64,000 nucleotides of DNA. It comes from Dallia pectoralis (taxonomy: Eukaryota; Chordata; Actinopteri; Esociformes; Umbridae). The DNA lies in NCBI GenBank assembly GCA_029465975.1, contig CM055728.1, positions 17,374,705 to 17,438,704 on the forward strand, read 5' to 3'. A model generated the notes under the pieces. It worked only from the letters and a program-made list of their open reading frames with translations. It made no database searches and was not told where the DNA came from. How positions within the stretch are numbered: position 1 is the first letter of the stretch; each line of letters begins with the position of its first letter. This document shows positions 1 to 10,500 of this stretch, piece after piece. Both the position numbers and the translations under genes were made by a program.

Positions 1-113
1 TCCCAAGGGGTCAGGGTTGGCACTGTATAACGCTGTAGATGGTCAATCTTCATAAATGTACCCCTTTCATATCACAATTTGGGGTTGGTTTAATTTCTTG
101 ATTTCTCTGTTAG

Positions 114-3100
114 TTCCAGACGTTCATGACCCAGATCAACAGTTCTCTGGTGGACTCCAACATGCTGGTGCGTTGCATCATCCTGTCCCTGGATCGCTTT
201 GAGAGTCAGACTGAGGACATGAGAGGTTGGTCCATAGAAGCAGGCCTAATGGTGCTCGCTGGAGAAACCCCAGCTGCTTTAATAATAACACTGAATCCTC
301 AGGTGGTTGTCTGGTTTTAATAATAACACTGAATCCTCAGGTGGTTGTCTGGTTTTAATAATAACACTGAATCATCAGGTGGTTGTCTGGTTTTAATAAT
401 AACACTGAATCATCAGGTGGTTGTCTGTGGCTGTAATAATAACACTGAATCCTCAGATGGTTGTCTGTGGCTGTAATAATAACACTGAATCCTCAGATGG
501 TTGTCTGTGGCTGTAATAATAACACTGAATCCTCAGATGGTTGTCTGTGGCTTTAATAATAACACTGAATCCTCAGATGGTTGTCTGTGGCTTTAATAAT
601 AACACTGAATCCTCAGATGGTTGTCTGTGGCTTTAATAATAACACTGAATCCTCAGATGGTTGTCTGTGGCTGTAATAATAACACTGAATCCTCAGATGG
701 TTGTCTGGTTTTAATAATAACACTGAATCCTCAGATGGTTGTCTGGTTTTAATAATAACACTGAATCCTCAGATGGTTGTCTGTGGCTTTAATAATAACA
801 CTGAATCCTCAGATGGTTGTCTGTGGCTGTAATAATAACACTGAATCCTCAGGTGGTTGTCTGTGGCTGTAATAATAACACTGAATCCTCAGGTGGTTGT
901 CTGGTTTTAATAATAACACTGAATCCTCAGATGGTTGTCTGGTTTTAATAATAACACTGAATCCTCAGATGGTTGTCTGTGGCTTTAATAATAACACTGA
1001 ATCCTCAGATGGTTGTCTGTGGCTTTAATAATAACACTGAATCCTCAGATGGTTGTCTGTGGCTTTAATAATAACACTGAATCCTCAGATGGTTGTCTGT
1101 GGCTTTAATAATAACACTGAATCCTCAGATGGTTGTCTGGTTTTAATAATAACACTGAATCCTCAGATGGTTGTCTGTGGCTTTAATAATAACACTGAAT
1201 CCTCAGATGGTTGTCTGTGGCTTTAATAATAACACTGAATCCTCAGATGGTTGTCTGTGGCTTTAATAATAACACTGAATCCTCAGATGGTTGTCTGTGG
1301 CTTTAATAATAACACTGAATCCTAGTGGAATATAATATCTGTCTTGGTCATTTGAGTCATGTTTCTGGATTGTTCTTACTAGTTCACCATTGACTCCTCC
1401 ACCCTCCCATTGTAGTTATGGAGGTGCTGTCAGAGTGCCGTCTGTTGTCTTACATGGCTCGGGTGGAGAACAGACTGACCTTCCTCTTCAGACTCGTCAA
1501 CATCATCAATGTGCAGACACTCACACAGGTGACATATTTGACTTCTAAAGGCTCTTATGCAACTAACATTTCCTTATAATGTTTGTTTCTACAGCAGTAT
1601 ATAATCTACATATAAATATACTGTGTAACCCTGTGTGTTGTGTTGTAACTCTACTGATGTCAGGAGAACGTGAGCTGTCTGAACACCAGCCTTGTGGTGT
1701 TGATGCTGGCCAGGAGGAGGGGCATACTGCCCTTCTATCTCAACGCCCTCAGAGAGAAGGAGTATACAGAGAAGTACCCTGGCTGTCTGCTCAACAACTT
1801 CCACAACCTGCTGCGTTTCTGGCAGCGTCACTACCTCAACAAGGACAAGGACAGCACCTGTCTGGAGAATGTGAGTGTCCTCCCTAATGCTAGTTTACAG
1901 TAGAATGTGAGTGTCCTCCCTAATGCTAGTTTACTGTAGAATGTGAGTGTCCTCACTAATGCTAGTTTACTGTAGAATGTGAGTGTCTCACTAATGCTAG
2001 TTTACTGTAGAATGTAAGTGTCCTCCCTAATGCTAGTTTACTGTAGAATGTGAGTGTCTCACTAATGCTAGTTTACTGTAGAATGTGAGTGTCCTCCCTA
2101 ATGCTAGTTTACTGTAGAATGTGAGTGTCTCACTAATGCTAGTTTACTGTAGAATGTGAGTGTCCTCCCTAATGCTAGTTTACTGTAGAATGTAAGTGTC
2201 CTCCCTAATGCTAGTTTACTGTAGAATGTGAGTGTCCTCCCTAATGCTAGTTTACTGTAGAATGTGAGTGTCCTCCCTAATGCTAGTTTACTGTAGAATG
2301 TGAGTGTCCTCCCTAATGCTAGTTTACTGTAGAATGTGAGTGTCATCCCTAATGCTAGTTTCTTGTAGAATGTGAGTGTCATCCCTAATGCTAGTTTACT
2401 GTAGAATGTGAGTGTCATCCCTAATGCTAGTTTACTGTAGAATGTGAGTGTCATCCCTAATGCTAGTTTACTGTAGAATGTGAGTGGCCTCCCTAATGCT
2501 AGTTTACTGTAGAATGTGAGTGTCCTCCCTAATGCTAGTTTTCTGTAGAATGTTTACTGTAGAATGTAAGTGGCCTCCCTAATGCTAGTTTACTGTAGAA
2601 TGTGAGTGTCCTCCCTAATGCTAGTTTTCTGTAGAATGTGAGTGTCTCACTAATGCTAGTTTACTGTAGAACTGCTAGTTTACTGTAGAATGTTTACTGT
2701 AGAATGTGAGTGTCCTCCTAATGCTAGTTTACTGTAGAATGAGTGTCCTCCCTAATGCTAGTTTACTGTAGAATGTAAGTCTCACTAATGCTAGTTTACT
2801 GTAGAATGTGAGTGTCCTCCTAATGCTAGTTTACTGTAGAATGAGTGTCCTCACTAATGCTAGTTTACTGTAGAATGTAAGTGTCTCCCTAATGCTAGTT
2901 TACTGTAGAATGTAAGTGTCCTCCCTAATGCTAGTTTACTGTAGAATGTGAGTGTCTCCCTAATGCTAGTTTACTGTAGAATGTGAGTGTCCTCCCTAAT
3001 GCTAGTTTACTGTAGAATGTGAGTGTCCTCACTAATGCTAGTTTACTGTAGAAAGTGCTAGTTTACTGTAGAATGTAAGTGTCCTCCCTAATGCTAGTTT

Positions 3101-6100
3101 ACTGTAGAATGTAAGTGTCCTCCCTAATGCTAGTTTACTGTAGAATGTGAGTGTCCTCCCTAATGCTAGTTTACTGTAGAATGTGAGTGTCCTCCCTAAT
3201 GCTAGTTTACTGTAGAATGTAGAAGTGTCCTCCCTAATGCTAGTTTACTGTAGAAACTAATGCTAGTTTACTGTAGAATGTGAGTGTCTCACTAATGCTA
3301 GTTTACTGTAGAATGTGAGTGTCCTCCCTAATGCTAGTTGAGTGTCTCACTAATGCTAGTTTACTGTAGAATGTGAGTGTCCTCCCTAATGCTAGTTTAC
3401 TGTAGAATGTAAGTGTCCTCCCTAATGCTAGTTTACTGTAGAATGTGAGTGTCTCCTAATGCTAGTTTACTGTAGAATGTGAGTGTCCTCCCTAATGCTA
3501 GTTTACTAATGCTAGTTTACTGTAGAATGTGAGTGTCCTCCCTAATGCTAGTTTACTGTAGAATGTGAGTGTCCTCCCTAATGCTAGTTTACTCCCTAAT
3601 GCTAGTTTACTGTAGAATGTGAGTGTCCTCACTAATGCTAGTTTACTGTCTCACTAATGCTAACTGTAGAATGTAAGTGTCCTCCCTAATGCTAGTTTAC
3701 TGTAGAATGTGAGTGTCTCACTAATGCTAGTTTACTGTAGAATGTGAGTGTCCTCCCTAATGCTAGTTTACTGTAGAATGTGAGTGTCTCACTAATGCTA
3801 GTTTACTGTAGAATGTGAGTGTCCTCCCTAATGCTAGTTTACTGTAGAATGTAATGCTAGTTTACTGTAGAATGTGAGTGTCCTCCCTAATGCTGCTAGT
3901 TTACTGTAGAATGTGAGTGTCCTCCCTAATGCTAGTTTACTGTAGAATGTGAGTGTCCTAATGCTAGTTTCCTAATGCTAGTTTACTGTAGAATGTGAGT
4001 GTGCTAGTTTACTCTCCCTAATGCTAGTTTACTGTAGAAAGTGCCTCCCTAATGCTAGTTTACTGTAGAATGTGAGTGTCCTCCCTAATGCTAGTGAGTG
4101 TCCTAATGCTAGTTTACTGTAGAATGTAGAAGTGTCCTCCTAATGCTAGTTTACTGTAGAATGTGAGTTCCCTAATGCTAGTTTACTGTAGAATGCTAGT
4201 TTACTGTAGAATGTGAGTGTCCTCCCTAATGCTAGTTTACTGTAGAATGTGAGTGTCCTCCCTAATGCTAGTTTACTGTAGAATGTGAGTGTCTCACTAA
4301 TGCTAGTTTACTGTAGAATGTGAGTGTCCTCCCTAATGCTAGTTTACTGTAGAATGTGAGTGTCTCCCTAATGCTAGTTTACTGTAGAATGTGAGTGTCC
4401 CTAATGCTAGTTTACTGTAGAATGTGAGTGTCCTCCCTAATGCTAGTTTTTAGTGTCCTCCTAATGCTAGTTTACTGTAGAATGTGAGTGTCCTCCCTAA
4501 TGCTAGTTTACTGTAGAATGTGAGTGTCCTCCCTAATGCTAGTTTACTGTAGAATGTGAGTGTCTCCCTAATGCTAGTTTACTGTAGAATGTGAGTGTCC
4601 TCCCTAATGCTAGTTTACTGTAGAATGTGAGTGTCCCTAATGCTAGTTTACTGTAGAATGTGAGTGTCTCACTAATGCTAGTTTACCTAATGCTAGTTTA
4701 CTGTAGAATGTGAGTGTCTCTAATGCTAGTTTACTAGAATGTGAGTGTCCTCCTAATGCTAGTTTACTGTAGAATGTGAGTGTCCTCCTAATGCTAGTTT
4801 ACTGTAGAATGTGAGTGTCCTCCTAATGCTAGTTTAGTGTCCTCCTAATGCTAGTTTACTGTAGAATGTGAGTGTCCTCCCTAATGCTAGTTTACTGTAG
4901 AATGTAAGTGTCCTCCCTAATGCTAGTTTACTAGAATAGTGTCCTCCCTAATGCTAGTTTACTGTAGAATGTAAGTGTCCTCCCTAATGCTAGTTTACTG
5001 TAGAATGTGAGTGTCCTCCCTAATGCTAGTTTACTGTAGAATGTAGTGTCCTCCCTAATGCTAGTTTACTGTAGAATGTGAGTGTCCTCCCTAATGCTAG
5101 TTTACTGTAATGAATAGAATGAGTGTCCTAATCCTAATGCTAGTTTACTGTAGAATGTGAGTGTCCTCCCTAATGCTAGTTTACTGTAGAATGTGAGTGT
5201 CCTCCCTAATGCTAGTTTACTGTAGAATGTGAGTGTCATCCCTAATGCTAGTTTACTGTAGAATGTGAGTGTCCTCCCTAATGCTAGTTTACTGTAGAAT
5301 GTGAGTGTCATCCCTAATGCTAGTTTACTGTAGAATGTGAGTGTCCTCCCTAATGCTAGTTTTCTGTAGAATGTTTACTGTAGAATGTGAGTGTCCTCCC
5401 TAATGCTAGTTTTCTGTAGAATGTTTACTGTAGAATGTGAGTGTCCTCCCTAATGCTAGTTTACTGTAGAATGTGAGTGTCATCCCTAATGCTAGTTTAC
5501 TGTAGAATGTGAGTGTCCTCCCTAATGCTAGTTTTCTGTAGAATGTTTACTGTAGAATGTGAGTGTCATCCCTAATGCTAGTTTACTGTAGAATGTGAGT
5601 GTCCTCCCTAATGCTAGTTTTCTGTAGAATGTTTACTGTAGAATGTAACCTGGACAGGAGAATGTGCAGCTGTGAGAATGTTCCATTCTAGATCAACACA
5701 AATGTCAGATGTTTAAATGTAGAATAGTCTGTTGGGTCAGAATCTAGGTATAATAATAACAAATGTTATTATTGTTTTTATAACTGTGTAGCTCAGTTGA
5801 TTGATTCATATACATATATACAAATGTATTCTAATGGATCCACTCACTACGGAAATCCTCTCTGGATAAGAGCACCTGCTAAATTATTGTAATGTAAAAT
5901 CACTCCTCACAAATGCACAAATGTTCTTTCGTAAACACTTAACATTGTTGGAAGTGGTCTCTCTTTTGGGATCTCCAGGGGCCTTATGTCTAAATTGTTG
6001 TCCTCATTTAAATCTGTCAACCGTCTTTATGCTGCAGAGTTCCTGTATCCCCTTTACATACTGGAAGGAGACGGTGTCGGTTCTGTTGGGCTCAGACCGG

Positions 6101-6175
6101 ACTTCACTATGTGCCATAGCCAGCTACATCGATGAGGCGTACATGGATCTGGGCAGAGACTTTCTGGAAGTGTAG
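114..6175 (+). CDS. trpc4ap: trpc4ap, C-terminal four coding exons (5' part lies outside the window)
   Basis: This is the 3' end of the gene for TRPC4-associated protein (TRUSS), known as a TRPC4/TNFR1-binding scaffold and a substrate receptor of a CUL4-DDB1 ubiquitin ligase. Exons: 114-225 (start could be 120), 1416-1528, 1664-1870 and 6038-6175, joined in phase. The translation contains TFMTQINSSLVDSNMLVRC, then EVLSECRLLSYMARVENRL, then ENVSCLNTSLVVLMLARR and KYPGCLLNNFHNLLRFWQ, and ends SYIDEAYMDLGRDFLEV before TAG at 6173-6175. These are the conserved blocks at the C-terminus of vertebrate TRPC4AP. Acceptor and donor dinucleotides fit at every junction; exon 114-225 ends in GTTGG, a weak donor. 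Introns 226-1415 and 1871-6037 are mostly minisatellite. The gene converges on myh7b. Only this part of the protein can be judged. Confidence 0.93.
271..1322. repeat. Minisatellite, ~37-41 bp unit, about 27 copies, in trpc4ap intron
   Basis: Tandem units of the form taataataacactgaatcc followed by tcag[a/g]tggttgtctg and a short variable gg(c/tt)ttt stretch. The array begins about 45 bp after the donor of exon 114-225 and ends about 90 bp before the next acceptor, so it makes up nearly all of the intron. Units differ at a few positions (cctc/catc, gatgg/ggtgg, with or without tggc). Confidence 0.95.
1864..5650. repeat. Giant minisatellite, 36-bp unit, roughly 100 copies, starting at a trpc4ap splice donor
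   Basis: The consensus unit is gtgagtgtcctccctaatgc followed by tagtttactgtagaat, 36 bp, with frequent 35-bp (gtctcact) and truncated or fused variants, especially between about 2640 and 4900. The first unit is the exon end and donor of trpc4ap exon 1664-1870 itself (GAGAAT then gtgagtgtcc), so most later units re-create AAT/gtgagt. The array fills the intron to about 5650, followed by about 390 bp of unique DNA up to the acceptor at 6037. The middle part is much more scrambled than either end. Confidence 0.97.
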
Positions 6176-6365
6176 TGCTTGTGATGCTGCCTCTGTGACG
6201 AGGGGAATAGTGGATGGAGAGAATGTGGCTGAGACGGGAGGAGAGATCTCCTGTCACCTACAGACTGAACACATCCCAGCTCTCACTCCTCTGACAGAGA
6301 TGTTATTCAGGGATTCATTGGTGTACAGAATGGCTGTCTACACACTTCTGGGCATGTGTATGTAC

Positions 6366-6420
6366 TGTATTTTTTGCGTGTGTGCGTGTGTGCGCGCGTG
6401 CGTGTGTGCGCGCGTGCAGT
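6366..6420. repeat. Alternating purine-pyrimidine tract (GT/GC) in the trpc4ap 3' UTR
   Basis: A run of tgtgcgtgtgtgcgcgcgtg type, almost perfectly alternating, about 190 bp after the trpc4ap stop codon. Such tracts can adopt Z-DNA; no function can be read from the sequence. Confidence 0.7.
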
Positions 6421-7556
6421 CTACAGTAGGTGTAGGAGTGTATGTTTGTGTTGCGGATAATCTATTTTATCTGGTGGGGAAACAGACAGCCAATCAGCTA
6501 CCCCAGAGGACTGAGGTTCCTCCAGCCTTTCACCAACAGTGTGGATATGATCTCTATCCTCTGGCAGAAATGAAAACGGTCCCACTTCATATTAGGTGTT
6601 GCCAAAAGCCAGCATTTCCATGGTAATTCCAGTGGTAGGTATGTGGGGGTACACCTATATTTCAGAGGACTTCCAACTGGTATACCTGTTAGTGGCAGCA
6701 TGTATACGATTGGCATATGTCTAGTTTTCACGATCAGTAACATTTAAGCCAATGGGTTTTAGTTTGTAGGTGCCGTGCATGTGATCAAGTGTTAATCTGC
6801 GGTAGCACCGACGTTCAGTTCAACCAAACTACTCGACTCTCCTACTGTGTAATTACTATGCCAATATGTTTTAGGGACAGTTAGTAGAAGTTGGACCAAA
6901 ACATTAATATTTCAGGGACACGCAATTGTTTTCTTTCGGTGGTCTGAACAGAGGCTCTATGTAAAGAAGTACATTATAAAACATGATGCTTTTAAAGGGT
7001 AATGGATTTGGGTGAACGAGGTGGCGTACTCTCGTCTCCACGAAACGGACATACAAGTGTAATGAATTAGTTTTAGGTCTGACACACTGGTGACCCGTCG
7101 CCGGTCCTTCTAATGTCGAGAGAGACTTGTGACATGAGGTCCTTCCGTTGCGGACCGTTTCCAGATGTGTGTAGGATCTGTATGTAATGCCAGGGGGCCA
7201 GGGACCCCTCCCACAGGTATTCCATCCACCCGCTGTAACGTCACTTTGTAAAGTAAATACGAGAATCTGTCTTGCCTCTTTATTTTTAAGTGTTTTAATT
7301 CACCACATCACGTGGACGTTGGTCACACAATGTATTCGTGTGGACAATTAACAGTCGCGTCAAAGGCGACTTAAGTATCACAACTTATAACACGGTAGTG
7401 ACTCGTGTCGGTCTATCGCAGAGCATTGCTATTGAAAACACACATCAAACACGCATTAAAAACACATTGCAGTCATCTGAAAGAGTACAGGAACACTAGC
7501 AGGCTTCCATTTCATTCTGCAATCTAGAAGACCCAAGTTGATGTCTCTGGACATTA
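6421..7556. other. Convergent 3' flanks of trpc4ap (+) and myh7b (-)
   Basis: No coding exon is recognisable here. The stretch should hold the rest of the trpc4ap 3' UTR and the whole myh7b 3' UTR. I could not place the trpc4ap poly(A) signal with confidence; an ATTAAA at about 7456 would put it inside the myh7b 3' UTR and make the transcripts overlap. Confidence 0.5.
7279..7284 (-). terminator. Putative myh7b poly(A) signal (AATAAA)
   Basis: tttatt on the + strand reads AATAAA on the - strand, about 270 bp after the myh7b stop codon. It is the first canonical hexamer I see after the stop; the cleavage site is not identifiable by eye. Confidence 0.55.
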
Positions 7557-10500
7557 TTACAGTGTGGCTTTAACCATGCTGATGTCTGGACTCATTCTAG
7601 CTGGCCCAGGGTCCCGGGTGCGTACAGTCACGCGCAGTTTGTTCACCTGAGTTTCGGCCATGTCTGCCCTCTCTTCTGCATCGTCCAGTTCATGAACGAT
7701 CTTCCTGTACTTACTTATGTTACAGTTCACCTGCTCCTCCTAGTGGGGGACACGGGTAAATGCATCAGTATTCCACACTGTATATGTTATATATAAATAT
7801 GTAGTATCGGATGCCGAATACTCACCGCCTCCTCAGCCTGTCTCTTGTAACTCTTCACCTTGGCCTGGAGTTTGTCAATGAGCTCCTGCATCCTCAACAG
7901 GGTCTTCCTGTCCTCATCCGTCTGAACAGAAACAATAATTGTAAAAACTTAGACGACTTCAACTCTCCCGATCATCAGTAATGGCAGTGACTGCAGTACG
8001 TGACAGCTGTCATTTGTCCGGTTAAACCGTAACGCTCGGCTGCTAGTGATTGGGTAGTGCATAAGTATGCTGACCGCTATAAGTGCCGGCCGCTATATGT
8101 GCCGGCCGCTATAAGTGCCGACCGCTATATGTGCCGGCCGCTATATGTGCCGACCGCTATATGTGCCGACCGCTATATGTGCCGGCCGCTATATGTGCCG
8201 ACCGCTATAAGTGCCGACCGCTATAAGTGCCGGCCGCTATATGTGCCGACCGCTATAAGTGCCGACCGCTATAAGTGCCGGCCGCTATAAGTGCCGGCCG
8301 CTACATGTGCCGACCGCTACATGTGCCGGCCGCTATATGTACCGGCCGCTATAAGTGCCGGCCGCTATAAGTGCCGGCCGCTATATGTGCCGGCCGCTAT
8401 ATGTGCCGACCGCTATATGTGCCGGCCGCTATATGTGCCGGCCGCTATAAGTGCCGACCGCTATATGTGCCGGCCGCTATATGTGCCAGCCGCTATAAGT
8501 GCCGGCCGCTATATGTGCCGGCCGCTATAAGTGCCGACCGCTATATGTGCCGACCGCTATAAGTGCCGACCGCTATAAGTGCCGGCCGCTATATGTGCCG
8601 ACCGCTATATGTGCCGGCCGCTATATGTGCCGGCCGCTATAAGTGCCGGCCGCTATAAGTGCCGGCCGCTATATGTGCCGACCGCGATATGTGCCGACCG
8701 CTATAAGTGCCGACCGCTATATGTGCCGGCCGCTATAAGTGCCGACCGCTATAAGTGCCGACCGCTATAAGTGCCGGCCGCTATATGTGCCGGCCGCTAT
8801 AAGTGCCGACCGCTATATGTGCCGACCGCTATAAGTGCCGACCGCTATATGTGCCGGCCGCTATAAGTGCCGGCCGCTATATGTGCCGGCCGCTATATGT
8901 GCCGGCCGCTATATGTGCCGGCCGCTATATGTGCCGGCCGCTATAAGTGCCGGCCGCTATATGTGCCGGCCGCTATATGTGCCGGCCGCTATATGTGCCG
9001 GCCGCTATAAGTGCCGGCCGCTATAAGTGCCGGCCGCTATATGTGCCGACCGCTATAAGTGCCGACCGCTATATGTGCCGACCGCTATATGTGCCGGCCG
9101 CTATATGTGCCGGCCGCTATATGTGCCGGCCGCTATATGTGCCGGCCGCTATAAGTGCCGACCGCTATATGTGCCGGCCGCTATAAGTGCCGACCGCTAT
9201 ATGTGCCGGCCGCTATATGTGCCGGCCGCTATATGTGCCGGCCGCTATAAGTGCCGGCCGCTATAAGTGCCGACCGCTATATGTGCCGGCCGCTATAAGT
9301 GCCGGCCGCTATATGTGCCGGCCGCTATATGTGCCGGCCGCTATAGGTGCTCACCTGGTAGGAGAGCTCCTTGACTCTTCTCTCATATCTGCGTACTCCC
9401 TTTTGGAACTCCTCACTCTTCTTCTGCTCACACAGCAGCTTAGTCTCCAGATCCCTCACCTGCAATTTGGGCCACTCAGTTATCCATTCACTTACATTAC
9501 TAGAGCTCTGCTAGCATCACACGTTACTTAGACATTGACAGGCTTCACCCTCACCCTGATCTCCAGCTTCTGGATCTGTTTCTTCCCTCCTTTCTGGGCC
9601 ATCTGTTCGGCCTCGTCCAGGCGAAGCTGCAGGTCCTTGATGTTCTGCTCCAGGTTCTTCTTCATTCTCTCCAGATGAGCGCTGGTGTCCTGTTCTTTCT
9701 TCAGCTCCTCTGCCATCATGGATGCCTGAACAGGGGATGGGCCAGATCAGTGCCATGGTGCCGGTGCCATCAGTGCCGTGGTGCCGGTACCATCAGTGCC
9801 ATGGTGCCGGTGCCATCAGTGCCGTGGTGCCGGTACCATCAGTGCCGTGGTGCCGGTACCATCAGTGCCGTGGTGCCGGTACCATCAGTAGCATGTGCCG
9901 GTACCATCAGTGCCGTGGTGCCGGTACCATCAGTGCCGTGGTGCCGGTACCATCAGTGCCGTGGTGCCGGTACCATCAGAGCCGTGGTACCATCAGCGCC
10001 GTGGTGTATGAAATGGATTTTCTTCAACATTATTGGATCAGGGTGTTTCTCTGCCATGGTAACTTACATCTGTGATGGCCTTCTTGGCCTTCTCCTCTGC
10101 ATTGCGGCACTCCTGTCCTGCTTCATCCATCTCCCCGGTCAGCACTGACAGGTCATTCTCCAGTTTCTTCTTATGGTTGAACAGGTTTGTGTTCTATAAC
10201 AGTATATACAAGTGGTTCAGTGGCGTATTTGTATTTATCTATATCCCATATCAGCAATAAGAATGCGGTCTGGGGGACTGCGCGGTCTGGGGGTACTGCG
10301 CGGTCTGGGGGTACTGCGCGGTCTGGGGGTACTGCGCGGTCTGGGGGACTGCGCGGTCTGGGGGACTGCGCGGTCTGGGGGTACTGCGCGGTCTGGGGGT
10401 ACTGCGCGGTCTGAGGCGTACCTGGCCATGCAGCAGGGTTACTCTCTCCGTGGCTTCCAGCAGCTCCTGTTCAGCCATCTTGCGTCCGCGTTCTGTCTGC

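Noticed and set aside
8057..9531. CRISPR-like appearance of the 16-bp repeats
   Set aside because: There are no unique spacers; units are directly adjacent, and the locus is an intron of a vertebrate gene.
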